Shown: positions 1 to 7,275 of the stretch, piece after piece | How positions within the stretch are numbered: the first letter of the stretch is position 1 | Layout: each line of letters opens with the position of its first letter | Virus record (IMG/VR): IMGVR_UViG_3300009376_001085 | Location: 35,132-99,131 of that record | DNA length: 64,000 nucleotides | Reading direction: 5' to 3' (one strand) | DNA from: a virus | Position numbers and translations under genes: made by a program | The notes under the pieces: generated by a model | The model's input: only the letters and a program-made list of their open reading frames with translations | What the model was told of the DNA's origin: nothing | The model's database searches: none

Positions 1-2
1 AC

Positions 3-872
3 ATGAGTGCCGAAATAAAGCCTTGGGCCGGCGGTGAAAAGTATATAGATCCACGGGATGGTTTTTATTGGTTGTTTCATGAAGGTATATTAATGCTATA
101 TTCTACTGAGAATGAATATTATAGTTTTGTTGTATCTATGTTTCAAACAGCAAGCGAGGAAGAACAAGCAGTAGCAAAACGAAATATGCAAGATTTTCAT
201 AAATTGCCTCGCATTAAAGATGCACATAGTAAGATATCTAGTATGTGGAATCAATTAAGTGGTCTTGTTAACTTTCAAACTATGACACTTACAATATCCA
301 AAGAATCTGTCGGCAATGCAATGCGACAAAGATACATAGCAGATATAGCAACATTTAAACAAGCATTAAGCAGTTTGAAAAAATTTGGACTTACAGATGA
401 TTTTATTATAAAAGGGGCACCAACAGAAATACCTAAAACAGTAGGACAAGCATTACAAATGCGAGATTATGTACAAAAAACTTTTAAAGATAAAGATTTA
501 GTTATGTGGCACGGCACAAGTGAAGCACGATGGGAAATTATACAAAATAAAGGACTTCGACCAGGACATACAGGCGAAGCATATGTTGATTTAGTTCCAG
601 ATTATTCCGAACATAATGTATATCTTGCACATACACCCAAAGGAGCTCAATTTTATGCAAAACGACAAGCAAAAAAAGATAATTCAAAAGGTGTTGTTTT
701 AAAAGTACAAGTACCAGACCCAAGTAAAATAGTAGCAGATGATAGATATGCCCGTGGTTGGGAGGGCAAAATAATAGGATTTGATCCTAAACAAATTAAA
801 TCTAGTGTCAAAGAATTAGGAGAAGTAGGCTACAATGGCCGAATTCCGCCTAAATTTATAAGGAAAAAATAA
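3..872 (+). CDS. Possible ADP-ribosyltransferase-fold protein (H-Y type)
   Basis: The C-terminal third, from about residue 165, looks like a PARP/KptA-type ADP-ribosyltransferase fold. A WHGTS motif (His170) would hold the NAD ribose. It is followed by a KGLRPG turn, then VYLAHTPKGAQFYA, whose helix and tyrosine match the second conserved motif of this fold. The first 160 residues are helical and unrecognised. Such enzymes move ADP-ribose from NAD to a protein or nucleic acid, and phages use them to reprogramme the host; this role is inferred. The ATG lies two bases from the window edge, so the true start may be further upstream. The stop overlaps the next ATG by one base. Alternative: a structural protein with an ART-like tail domain. 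Confidence 0.5.
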   Translation: MSAEIKPWAGGEKYIDPRDGFYWLFHEGILMLYSTENEYYSFVVSMFQTASEEEQAVAKRNMQDFHKLPRIKDAHSKISSMWNQLSGLVNFQTMTLTISKESVGNAMRQRYIADIATFKQALSSLKKFGLTDDFIIKGAPTEIPKTVGQALQMRDYVQKTFKDKDLVMWHGTSEARWEIIQNKGLRPGHTGEAYVDLVPDYSEHNVYLAHTPKGAQFYAKRQAKKDNSKGVVLKVQVPDPSKIVADDRYARGWEGKIIGFDPKQIKSSVKELGEVGYNGRIPPKFIRKK

Positions 873-958
873 TGACAGAAGAAAAATGTTGCGAATGTAA
901 TAATTGCACTTGTGATCCATGCGAGTGTACACCGGAAGATCTTTGCGGGTGTGAATGA
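872..958 (+). CDS. 28-residue cysteine-rich mini-protein (metallothionein-like)
   Basis: This short frame begins on the last base of the preceding stop (TAATG) and ends in an ATGA overlap with the next gene, so it is translationally coupled on both sides, which supports a real gene. Nine of its 28 residues are cysteine, in pairs and triplets such as CCEC, CTC, CEC and CGC, and the rest is acidic and small. This composition resembles metallothioneins or a metal-binding knuckle. Function is unknown; zinc or copper(I) binding is an inference from composition alone. Confidence 0.6.
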   Translation: MTEEKCCECNNCTCDPCECTPEDLCGCE

Positions 959-1302
959 ACCTTCAACTACAAATAGTAGAAGATTTAAAGTTACATGATG
1001 ACGAAAATGTTAAACTAACACCGCATGATCTATTTTCTAATTATAGAAGCGGAAAAGGTCTTAGACTTTCAAAAGGTGGTTGCCGATTAATGCAAGACCT
1101 TTACGATAGTTATGAAATAAAAATAAAAAGTAAGAAACCAATTAGAACAAAAGATGTTGTTCTATTAGAAAAACATTTAACTTATCCATATTTTATAACA
1201 GAAAAAAAACTTATTTTATTCAGTGAAAAAGATACTGTAGATTTTAAATTATACGATGGCGATTTTCTCGCTTGGTGTAAATCTAAAAGGTACTATGAAT
1301 GA
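955..1302 (+). CDS. Hypothetical protein, 115 aa
   Basis: I do not recognise this protein. It is a charged soluble protein with no membrane segment and no clear catalytic motif. A central LSKGGCRLMQDLYDSY segment followed by KLTYPYF-type strands suggests a small alpha/beta domain. It begins within the stop of the cysteine-rich peptide (ATGA) and its own stop overlaps the next ATG in the same way, so it belongs to the same transcription unit. From memory, similar small proteins occur in marine T4-like phages, but this needs a profile search. Confidence 0.75.
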   Translation: MNLQLQIVEDLKLHDDENVKLTPHDLFSNYRSGKGLRLSKGGCRLMQDLYDSYEIKIKSKKPIRTKDVVLLEKHLTYPYFITEKKLILFSEKDTVDFKLYDGDFLAWCKSKRYYE

Positions 1303-1976
1303 CAAACTTTTTACATTTATATAGATTTGGCGAATGGTTAAGTAAACAAGGCTTTAATGTCATTCATCCTATTAAACAAGCAGATGCATCTTGGATGCAA
1401 ATGTTAGGTATCGCATCCTCAAAAGAACTTAATATAATGATGGAACATTATTATCATTTTCAAGCACCAATTAAAGCATATTCTCCACGAGATGTTATAA
1501 AAAAATTACAAGATGGTATATCTGCATATGGATTACGAATAAACAGTAAATTAGATGTCAATAGTAAACGAACAGCAGAAAGCGAAAAAACAATTGATAT
1601 TTCATGGTATGATATGTATAGACATAAACATCTATGGTATAAAAATGTTTTAGATATAGGACCTGAATTAGAAGATGATATATTAAGTGAAGTTAGGTTT
1701 GCTACAAATTATTTTAACCAAACAGAACATTATTGTCCTGAGTGTGGTTGTATATGTTTAGACAGGGCAATGAAATCTAGAGTTAAGCCAAAATATCCTG
1801 ATAAGCCACCACTTCCACCTCCGCCAAAACCTCCTCCTCCTTTGGATGTACCTAAACGGCCGCCACGTACAGTTTATTATATAATTAATAATTTTGTATG
1901 TGAAAATTGTACATACAGTCGAGTTAGGAAACGTGAAAAGGATAAAGAAGAAATAATAGTTGAAGAAAAATTTTAA
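1299..1976 (+). CDS. Split zinc-ribbon protein with proline-rich insert
   Basis: A CPECG knuckle (Cys146, Cys149) and a CENC knuckle (Cys201, Cys204) make the two halves of a zinc ribbon. They are separated by about 50 residues that include a run rich in proline (residues 169-189), an unusual spacer for a ribbon. The N-terminal 140 residues are unrecognised and contain WYDMYRHKHLWYKN. The protein could bind nucleic acid or act as an adaptor; no catalytic residues are evident. It overlaps the gene before it by four bases and is followed directly by a strong promoter for the next unit. Confidence 0.7.
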   Translation: MTNFLHLYRFGEWLSKQGFNVIHPIKQADASWMQMLGIASSKELNIMMEHYYHFQAPIKAYSPRDVIKKLQDGISAYGLRINSKLDVNSKRTAESEKTIDISWYDMYRHKHLWYKNVLDIGPELEDDILSEVRFATNYFNQTEHYCPECGCICLDRAMKSRVKPKYPDKPPLPPPPKPPPPLDVPKRPPRTVYYIINNFVCENCTYSRVRKREKDKEEIIVEEKF

Positions 1977-1978
1977 GG

Positions 1979-2007
1979 TTGACTTCGAGTCGCCTAGGTT
2001 GTATAAT
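1979..2007 (+). promoter_or_regulatory. Sigma70-type promoter P1
   Basis: TTGACT at 1979-1984 and TATAAT at 2002-2007 are separated by exactly 17 bases. The -10 is preceded by TAGGTTG and the -35 by GG, both shared with the promoters at 2994 and 5156. It would drive the zinc-ribbon genes that begin at 2046. Confidence 0.8.
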
Positions 2008-2045
2008 ATTTGTATAACAGTTAAATACATTCCAAAAAAATCAAG

Positions 2046-2561
2046 ATGGCTGGATACGTAGAAATTACATTAAAAGATTTTAAAAAAGAAATTGAAGACG
2101 GAATGGGCTTCACTTGCATTAATGCCAACAAAGGTTCTCTTAATGATAGAGGTGGCATTGCCAATGAATATATTTTTGAACGTGTAGTAAAACACGAAAC
2201 ACCGGAAGATATGATGCAAGCCCTTAAAGGTGACGGGTTTAGATATGCAGTTCGTATATATTCTTCCATAGATAGAAATACAAATACTACTCGTGACATG
2301 GGCCAAGATGCAATTCGTGTTATATTATATGATTTGAAAAAAGAACGGCCTGTTAAGGTAGAAAAACGTGTTAATCGCACCCAAAATGCTTTGTCTAATA
2401 TGCGGGTACGAGCTAGAGAGATGTGGCAGTATGTTACAAGCGATAAAAATGTTTGTCCTACTTGCAAGAGCTTATTAGTTAAACGAACAGCCAAACGTAC
2501 AAAAAAGAATTTTTTAGGTTGTTCGAGCTATCCTGAATGTAAACATACACAAAACATATAA
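2046..2561 (+). CDS. Protein with topoisomerase-type C4 zinc finger
   Basis: The C-terminal 35 residues match the zinc finger found at the tail of bacterial type IA topoisomerases: CPTC (Cys137, Cys140), a basic linker, then GCSSYPECK (Cys159, Cys165). The N-terminal 125 residues form an unrecognised alpha/beta domain with no topoisomerase catalytic tyrosine region, so this is a stand-alone nucleic-acid-binding finger protein, not a topoisomerase. It is the first gene after promoter P1, with a short leader of roughly 30 bases. A role in DNA or RNA handling during infection is an inference. Confidence 0.75.
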   Translation: MAGYVEITLKDFKKEIEDGMGFTCINANKGSLNDRGGIANEYIFERVVKHETPEDMMQALKGDGFRYAVRIYSSIDRNTNTTRDMGQDAIRVILYDLKKERPVKVEKRVNRTQNALSNMRVRAREMWQYVTSDKNVCPTCKSLLVKRTAKRTKKNFLGCSSYPECKHTQNI

Positions 2562-2562
2562 T

Positions 2563-2778
2563 ATGCCAGCGAAATCAATTATACGAAACGAAATCAAAGG
2601 ATTCAAAGCACCTAAGCCGTGCAACCATTGTGGAAGTAGTAAATTGCTTTATACAGGGAGACTAACACAATCTTATCTTGGTGCTAATTGTTCCGGAAGG
2701 CATTTTTGGGGCAAACCATATTTGCCTACTGTAAATTGTACTGACTGTGGCCATGGTTATCAATTTAAAGGAATATGA
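2563..2778 (+). CDS. Small zinc-ribbon protein, 71 aa
   Basis: Two CxxC knuckles, CNHC (Cys20, Cys23) and CTDC (Cys59, Cys62), with glycine after each pair give the classic zinc-ribbon pattern. The loop between them holds a further cysteine (Cys43) and an aromatic, glycine-rich stretch. Such mini-ribbons often bind RNA polymerase or single-stranded nucleic acid; the target here is unknown. It starts one base after the preceding stop and its stop overlaps the next ATG (ATGA), with AAAGGA upstream of that ATG. Confidence 0.7.
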   Translation: MPAKSIIRNEIKGFKAPKPCNHCGSSKLLYTGRLTQSYLGANCSGRHFWGKPYLPTVNCTDCGHGYQFKGI

Positions 2779-2984
2779 TCTGCACACATTGTTGGGCGAC
2801 GTCAATTAAACCATACAAAGATGTTAGTAAACATTGGAACAATCCAGAAGATTCAGTTTATGTATGTTCAGAAGAATGTTATAAAGAATTAATGCAATCA
2901 TTAAAAGACGGCACATGGATGCAATGGAATTCTAAACAAAAAGCAAATGTGCCTAAAAAATCTGCATTAGATAAAAAAAAGTAG
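2775..2984 (+). CDS. Small treble-clef-like zinc-binding protein, 69 aa
   Basis: The protein opens with CTHC (Cys3, Cys6) and has a second pair CSEEC (Cys31, Cys35) at the start of a helix, a C-x2-C...C-x3-C arrangement typical of small treble-clef or MYND-like metal sites. The tail is lysine-rich. It is the third metal-binding protein in the P1 unit. Function unknown; nucleic-acid or protein binding is likely. The stop is followed by promoter P2 after ten bases. Confidence 0.7.
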   Translation: MICTHCWATSIKPYKDVSKHWNNPEDSVYVCSEECYKELMQSLKDGTWMQWNSKQKANVPKKSALDKKK

Positions 2985-2993
2985 AAAAAAAGG

Positions 2994-3022
2994 TTGACTT
3001 TTATGTTGGTAGGTAGTATAAT
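2994..3022 (+). promoter_or_regulatory. Sigma70-type promoter P2
   Basis: TTGACT at 2994-2999 and TATAAT at 3017-3022, spaced by 17 bases, with GG before the -35 and TAGGTAG before the -10. It sits 45 bases upstream of the MoxR start and is nearly identical to the promoter in front of the VWA metallopeptidase, which suggests that the two genes are expressed together. Confidence 0.85.
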
Positions 3023-3067
3023 TATTATATTAAATAAAACATTGTTAACTCAAACGAGAGGCGTCAA

Positions 3068-4168
3068 ATGGCAATGCAAGTAACAGAGACAAGGACAGTA
3101 AACATAAACGAAGCAAATCGTTTAGTCCGCAGGGCAATTAAGCGTAAACGCCCGGTAATGATTTGGGGAGCACCAGGCATTGGCAAGAGTGACTTAGTTG
3201 CTCAACTTGCCAAAGCATTAAACAGAGTGCTAATTGATATTAGACTTCCACTATGGGAACCCACTGACATTAAGGGTATGCCCTACTACAATGCCAAAAG
3301 TGGCAAAATGGAATGGTCAGTTCCAGCAGAATTTCCTACCGATCCAGACTCCACTGCAATTATATTTTTAGACGAAATTAACGGAGCGGCTCCTAGTGTA
3401 CAGGCGGCGGCTTATCAGTTGATCCTTAACAGGCGTGTAGGACAATATGTTCTTCCAGAAGGTGTTGTTATTATAGCGGCAGGGAACAGGGAAACTGATA
3501 AAGGAGTAACTTATAGAATGCCTAAGCCGTTGGCTAACAGGTTCGTTCACATGGAACTCCGTGTTGATTTTACTTGCTGGCAGAACTGGGCAATCCAAAA
3601 TAAAATCCATCCAGACGTAGTAGGTTACTTGAACTTCAGTAAGAAGGACTTGTACGATTTTGATGCTACTAGCGATAGTAAGGCATTTGCAACTCCTAGA
3701 AGCTGGCAGTTTGTTAGCGAACTTGTTGAAGACCAGGAAGATGATGTTGATTTGGGCGAAACGCTCGAAACTGACATGGTTGCTGGTTGTGTTGGAGAAG
3801 GCATTGCAATTAAGTTTAAAACACACCGCGACATGCGTGGTAAACTTCCTAATCCAAGCGATATACTTTCCGGTAAGGTAACTAGCCTACCAGAATGCGA
3901 AGTATCCGCTCAGTATTCACTGACAACTTCAATGTGTTACGAACTCAAAGAAGCCGCAGATCGTTTTGAGAAGCATAACCAAATGGACAAGTTCCATAGC
4001 ATGGCGGAAAACTTCCTAGGGTTTATGATGGATAATTTTAACACTGAAATGGTAATTTATGGTGCAAGGTTGGCACTTAAAAATTACGAATTACCGTTCG
4101 ATCACAAAAAACTTAAGAACTTTGGTAAGTTCTTTGAAAGGTTTGGTAAGTTGATTATTGACGCCTAA
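3068..4168 (+). CDS. MoxR-family AAA+ ATPase
   Basis: A AAA+ ATPase of the MoxR type. Walker A is GAPGIGKS at residues 34-41 and Walker B is IIFLDEIN, with the acidic pair at 102-103. The following NGAAPSVQAAAYQLILNR segment and the sensor region AAGNRETDKG fit the family. MoxR proteins use ATP to remodel or activate partners that carry a VWA domain; the likely partner is encoded at 5216. Length, 366 residues, is normal. The gene has its own promoter (P2), an upstream GAGAGG ribosome site and an intrinsic terminator just after the stop, so it forms a monocistronic unit. Its base composition is visibly richer in G+C than its neighbours, perhaps because it is strongly expressed. Confidence 0.92.
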   Translation: MAMQVTETRTVNINEANRLVRRAIKRKRPVMIWGAPGIGKSDLVAQLAKALNRVLIDIRLPLWEPTDIKGMPYYNAKSGKMEWSVPAEFPTDPDSTAIIFLDEINGAAPSVQAAAYQLILNRRVGQYVLPEGVVIIAAGNRETDKGVTYRMPKPLANRFVHMELRVDFTCWQNWAIQNKIHPDVVGYLNFSKKDLYDFDATSDSKAFATPRSWQFVSELVEDQEDDVDLGETLETDMVAGCVGEGIAIKFKTHRDMRGKLPNPSDILSGKVTSLPECEVSAQYSLTTSMCYELKEAADRFEKHNQMDKFHSMAENFLGFMMDNFNTEMVIYGARLALKNYELPFDHKKLKNFGKFFERFGKLIIDA

Positions 4169-4180
4169 TCAACTTGCATA

Positions 4181-4220
4181 AGGTGCCGGTGTACCTAACT
4201 TGGAGCCGGCACCTTTTTTT
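4181..4220 (+). terminator. Rho-independent terminator after MoxR gene
   Basis: AGGTGCCGG (4181-4189) pairs with CCGGCACCT (4206-4214), a nine-base-pair stem with a 16-base loop, followed by a run of seven T (4214-4220). It lies 12 bases after the MoxR stop and would end the P2 transcript. It is the only clear GC-rich terminator seen in the window. Confidence 0.92.
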
Positions 4221-4233
4221 ATCAGGAAAATTT

Positions 4234-4824
4234 ATGGATATAATGAGACCGTTCGGTCCTACTATTACAAGAACATATTTAGATGATGATATTTACGATA
4301 AATTTATAGACCTTACTGATAATATTTTATTAGATATTAATAGAGAAAATGTAGGACATAAACTAGCAGGAAAAATAAAAGAACAAATAGATATACCACT
4401 TTATACATTAGTAGAATACGGATTAAAAGAATTTTTATTAGACTCAGTTAATTTTTATTTAGATACAGTATTTCAAAGTTTAGCAAATGATCCTCCAAAA
4501 CGAAACTTAGAATTAATAACATGTTGGTTTAATAGTATGTTCAAAAATGAATGGAATCCTATTCATGTGCATAGTACAGATGTTTCGGCTGTAATAGTAT
4601 TAAAGGTGCCTAAGGAATTAAAAGAAGACGAAGGTACTTTATCTTTTACTAACGGGTCTTATAGAATAGTACCGGAATTAGAACATAGTACACAAATATT
4701 TTTACCACGTGAAAAACATTTTTATTTGTTTCCGGCACGATTACATCATGCAGTAAATCCGTTTACTTGCGAAGGTGAACGTAGAACAGTTTCTTTTAAT
4801 ACAAATTGTAATTATAGTATGTAA
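4234..4824 (+). CDS. Putative 2OG-Fe(II) oxygenase (HxH type)
   Basis: The C-terminal half fits the putative 2OG-Fe(II) oxygenase family with a histidine pair: IHVHS (His111, His113), then FPARLHHAVNPF (His171/172) and ERRTVSFN (Arg184 for 2OG). This order matches the double-stranded beta-helix fold. Substrate is unknown; proteins of this sort are common in marine phages. I chose the ATG at 4234 because an upstream in-frame TTG lies within the terminator, while AGGA lies seven bases before this ATG. That gives 196 residues. The stop overlaps the next start by one base. Its transcription must come from read-through or an unseen promoter. Confidence 0.65.
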   Translation: MDIMRPFGPTITRTYLDDDIYDKFIDLTDNILLDINRENVGHKLAGKIKEQIDIPLYTLVEYGLKEFLLDSVNFYLDTVFQSLANDPPKRNLELITCWFNSMFKNEWNPIHVHSTDVSAVIVLKVPKELKEDEGTLSFTNGSYRIVPELEHSTQIFLPREKHFYLFPARLHHAVNPFTCEGERRTVSFNTNCNYSM

Positions 4825-5159
4825 TGAATGATGATGTTAAAAAAGATAATTGGGGGAGATCTAAACGAACTATTTGGCGGCTCTATGGTAAAGAACGATG
4901 TATTAAAGAATGGGGAAATACATTACCTAGCCCGGCTGATATACAAGAATATAAAGAAAATTGGTCTAAGAAGGCATTAGAGAAAAAACAATATTTTAAA
5001 TGTACTCCAAAAGCAAACTCAACAAAGGTATCTAAATGGTTAAAAAATTATGGGGTAAATAAATTAGACTACAATAATGTGTATAAAGACACAATTATCG
5101 TACGAGATCAGCAGGTATTTGTCATATTAAAATTGCATTTTTTTGAAGGAAATGGTTGA
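4824..5159 (+). CDS. Hypothetical protein, 111 aa
   Basis: A basic, tryptophan-containing protein that I do not recognise. It has a helical N-terminal half (WGRSKRTIWRLYGKERCIKE) and ends with a strand-rich segment. No metal or nucleotide motif is visible. It is coupled to the oxygenase gene by a one-base stop/start overlap. Its last bases carry the -35 element of promoter P3, so its 3' end and the promoter are shared sequence. Confidence 0.65.
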   Translation: MNDDVKKDNWGRSKRTIWRLYGKERCIKEWGNTLPSPADIQEYKENWSKKALEKKQYFKCTPKANSTKVSKWLKNYGVNKLDYNNVYKDTIIVRDQQVFVILKLHFFEGNG

Positions 5160-5184
5160 CCTTTTGGTATGTAGGTAGTATAAT
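5156..5184 (+). promoter_or_regulatory. Sigma70-type promoter P3
   Basis: TTGACC at 5156-5161 and TATAAT at 5179-5184 with 17-base spacing. GG precedes the -35 and TAGGTAG precedes the -10, as in P2. The -35 overlaps the last codons of the upstream gene. It drives the VWA metallopeptidase gene at 5216. Confidence 0.85.
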
Positions 5185-5215
5185 AGTTGTATGATGAATA
5201 AGAAATGGAGCCAAA

Positions 5216-6583
5216 ATGATTAGAAAAAATACATTTTTTTATCAGCCAGGACCAACCGGTGGTACATGGAACCAAGGTGGTAAAGGTACAGTTCCTAGTC
5301 CACAATTAGATTTATCAGAATTAGACAAAGAAGAAGGAAAAGTTCAAGCAGAAAGGCTTATGATGGGGCGAGTAAGACTGCTCCTTAATAAACCTTTTTT
5401 TGGTAACTTAGCAACTAGATTAGTTCCAGTTCCTACCTACAAAGTTCCTACCGCAGGTACAGACGGTAGACGATTTTTTTACAATCCAGCATTTTTAAAG
5501 CATTTGACAGACAACGAAATACTTTTCCTTTGTGGGCACGAAGTACTTCATTGTGTGTTTGATCACTTTGGAAGAAGAGAAGGACGTAATCCTGCATTAT
5601 ACAATATGGCAGGCGATTATGTAATTAATATTATATTAGCCGACGAACAAGTAGGTGATGTAATTACAACGGTTCCAATTTTACTTGATTACAAATACAG
5701 AGGCTGGACTAGCGAAGAAGTATATGATGACTTAGAAAAAAATTGTCCTAATCCAAAGCAAACTTTAGATTTCCATTTTGATATGGATGGAAAAGGTGAA
5801 GGAGATGCAACACAAGGTCAGGGACAAGGCCAAGGTGAAGACGAAGACGAAGGTGGTAATATACAAGCCGATCTCCAAGATGAATTTGGTGGAGGAGAAT
5901 TAACAGATGAAGAAAAGAAAGCCCTTAAAGACGAGCTCAAAGAAGCAGTTATAGAAGCCGCACAACAAGCAGGAGCAGGAAATGTTCCAGGCGGTATTGA
6001 GCGATTGATTAAAGAATGGACCGAACCTAAGATGGATTGGCGTTCAGTTATTAGGGCACAGGTTGAATCAAGTTTAAAAGACGATTATACATTTATGAGG
6101 CCTTCACGTAAATCACATTCAACTAATTGCATACTTCCAGGAATGGATAGAGCAGAAAAAATTGAAGTTGCATGTGGAATTGATTTAAGTGGATCAATAG
6201 GCCAACAACAGGCAAATGATTTTTTAAGTGAAGTAAGAGGAATTTTAGATCAGTATGAAGACTTCAAATTGGATGTTTGGTGCTTTGATACAGAGATTTA
6301 TAATCATAAAGTTTTTACTCCGGACAATGCAGATGACATTGACAAATATGAATTAATGGGCGGAGGCGGAACATCCTTTGAAGTAAATTGGACTTACATG
6401 AAGGAGAATGAAATTGAGCCAAAACAGTTCATTATGTTTACTGACGGCTTCCCTTGCGGTGGTTGGGGTGACAACGAATATTGCGATACTGTTTTCCTTA
6501 TACATGGCAATCAAACTACTACAGCACCTTTTGGTATAACAGTACACTACGAAGAACCAAAGGTCATAAAAGAAGCGGCGTGA
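5216..6583 (+). CDS. DUF2201-type metallopeptidase with VWA-like domain
   Basis: Residues 50-150 match the putative metallopeptidase part of the DUF2201 family, with a zinc site HEVLH (His108, Glu109, His112) and a further His117. Residues 193-250 are a low-complexity Gly/Gln/Glu linker. The C-terminal part is a VWA-like domain with a metal-ion site DLSGS (Asp323, Ser325, Ser327). Such proteins work with MoxR ATPases, here the product of the gene at 3068 with a nearly identical promoter. Proteolysis or chaperone-like maturation of a phage or host complex is the likely role, by inference. A GGAG ribosome site lies ten bases before the ATG. The stop overlaps a GTG start. Confidence 0.88.
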   Translation: MIRKNTFFYQPGPTGGTWNQGGKGTVPSPQLDLSELDKEEGKVQAERLMMGRVRLLLNKPFFGNLATRLVPVPTYKVPTAGTDGRRFFYNPAFLKHLTDNEILFLCGHEVLHCVFDHFGRREGRNPALYNMAGDYVINIILADEQVGDVITTVPILLDYKYRGWTSEEVYDDLEKNCPNPKQTLDFHFDMDGKGEGDATQGQGQGQGEDEDEGGNIQADLQDEFGGGELTDEEKKALKDELKEAVIEAAQQAGAGNVPGGIERLIKEWTEPKMDWRSVIRAQVESSLKDDYTFMRPSRKSHSTNCILPGMDRAEKIEVACGIDLSGSIGQQQANDFLSEVRGILDQYEDFKLDVWCFDTEIYNHKVFTPDNADDIDKYELMGGGGTSFEVNWTYMKENEIEPKQFIMFTDGFPCGGWGDNEYCDTVFLIHGNQTTTAPFGITVHYEEPKVIKEAA

Positions 6584-6921
6584 GTTTGAATAATGCATTT
6601 TTAAAAAGGATGTTAGACGGATTGCAAGTTCAATATAACCCAACACTGACAAGGGCAGATTTAGAATTATTAGACAAGAAAATCCTATTACAAATGATGC
6701 GTAATAGGATTGTTCTTGCCTTCAATAAACCACCTATGTGGAATAGATTTGGTTTGGATAAAATCCAAGGAATGTATTATGTAGATAGACTTGATAAAGA
6801 TAGTACACATGGATGGTCAACTGGCGAAAGTGATAAAATTTATCACTTTTGGTTTGAGTTGCCTAGGGATAGAGATAATTTTTTACAAAATATAGCAGAA
6901 TTAAAACTAACACACTCATAA
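6580..6921 (+). CDS. Hypothetical protein coupled to the VWA gene, 113 aa
   Basis: An unrecognised soluble protein with a helical N-terminal half and a C-terminal half containing YYVDRLDKDSTHGW and YHFWFELPRD. An in-frame TTG exists at 6481, but the GTG at 6580 overlaps the VWA stop by four bases (GTGA), which fits the coupling seen throughout the window, so I chose it. Tight coupling suggests that the protein helps the MoxR/VWA pair, but no motif proves this. Confidence 0.65.
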   Translation: MSLNNAFLKRMLDGLQVQYNPTLTRADLELLDKKILLQMMRNRIVLAFNKPPMWNRFGLDKIQGMYYVDRLDKDSTHGWSTGESDKIYHFWFELPRDRDNFLQNIAELKLTHS

Positions 6922-6924
6922 GGT

Positions 6925-6932
6925 GATAAATA
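6925..6932 (+). promoter_or_regulatory. Possible T4-type late promoter box
   Basis: GATAAATA matches the NATAAATA late-promoter box known from marine T4-like phages. It lies about 30 bases before the ATG at 6963, in a 41-base gap that also holds an AAAGGAG ribosome site (6952-6958). In sequence this AT-rich a chance match is easy, so this is only a candidate. Confidence 0.3.
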
Positions 6933-6962
6933 AATTAAAGCATACTTTAATAAAGGAGTACA

Positions 6963-7265
6963 ATGGCAGAACAACCAGACACGCCTCAGGCAACAGAAGA
7001 GGCGGGTAATCTTACTATTGCAGATCTACAAACAATTTCAAATATTATAGATATTGCAATGACACGAGGAGCATTTCGTGCAAACGAAGCAAAAACAGTA
7101 GGTGAATCGTATGAAAAAATTAATGCATTCTTGCAAACGGTTCAGCAGACTGCCGCAGAGCAGGCTCAACAACCACAACAAGCTCAGCAAGTAGCACCTA
7201 CCGATTTACCCCCCGGTGATGCCGGCAATACAGCCGCAGACGCCATAGCAGAAAAAAATAGTTAA
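6963..7265 (+). CDS. Small conserved phage-type protein, 100 aa
   Basis: The core, LTIADLQTISNIIDIAMTRG followed by AFRANEAKTVGESYEKINAFL, resembles from memory a short conserved protein of marine T4-like phages with no assigned function. The helical core spans about residues 17-62, and the tail is rich in Gln, Ala and Pro. The ribosome site AAAGGAG is strong. It heads the second + strand series and may be a virion-associated or late protein. The family assignment needs a search. Confidence 0.7.
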   Translation: MAEQPDTPQATEEAGNLTIADLQTISNIIDIAMTRGAFRANEAKTVGESYEKINAFLQTVQQTAAEQAQQPQQAQQVAPTDLPPGDAGNTAADAIAEKNS

Positions 7266-7275
7266 TAGGAGGAAA

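Noticed and set aside
1758-2030. A - strand frame of 90 codons rich in Arg and Trp
   Set aside because: It is the mirror image of the proline-rich part of the zinc-ribbon gene and extends through promoter P1.
4174-4233. An upstream TTG start for the oxygenase gene at 4234
   Set aside because: It would place the start codon and first residues within the intrinsic terminator of the preceding transcript.
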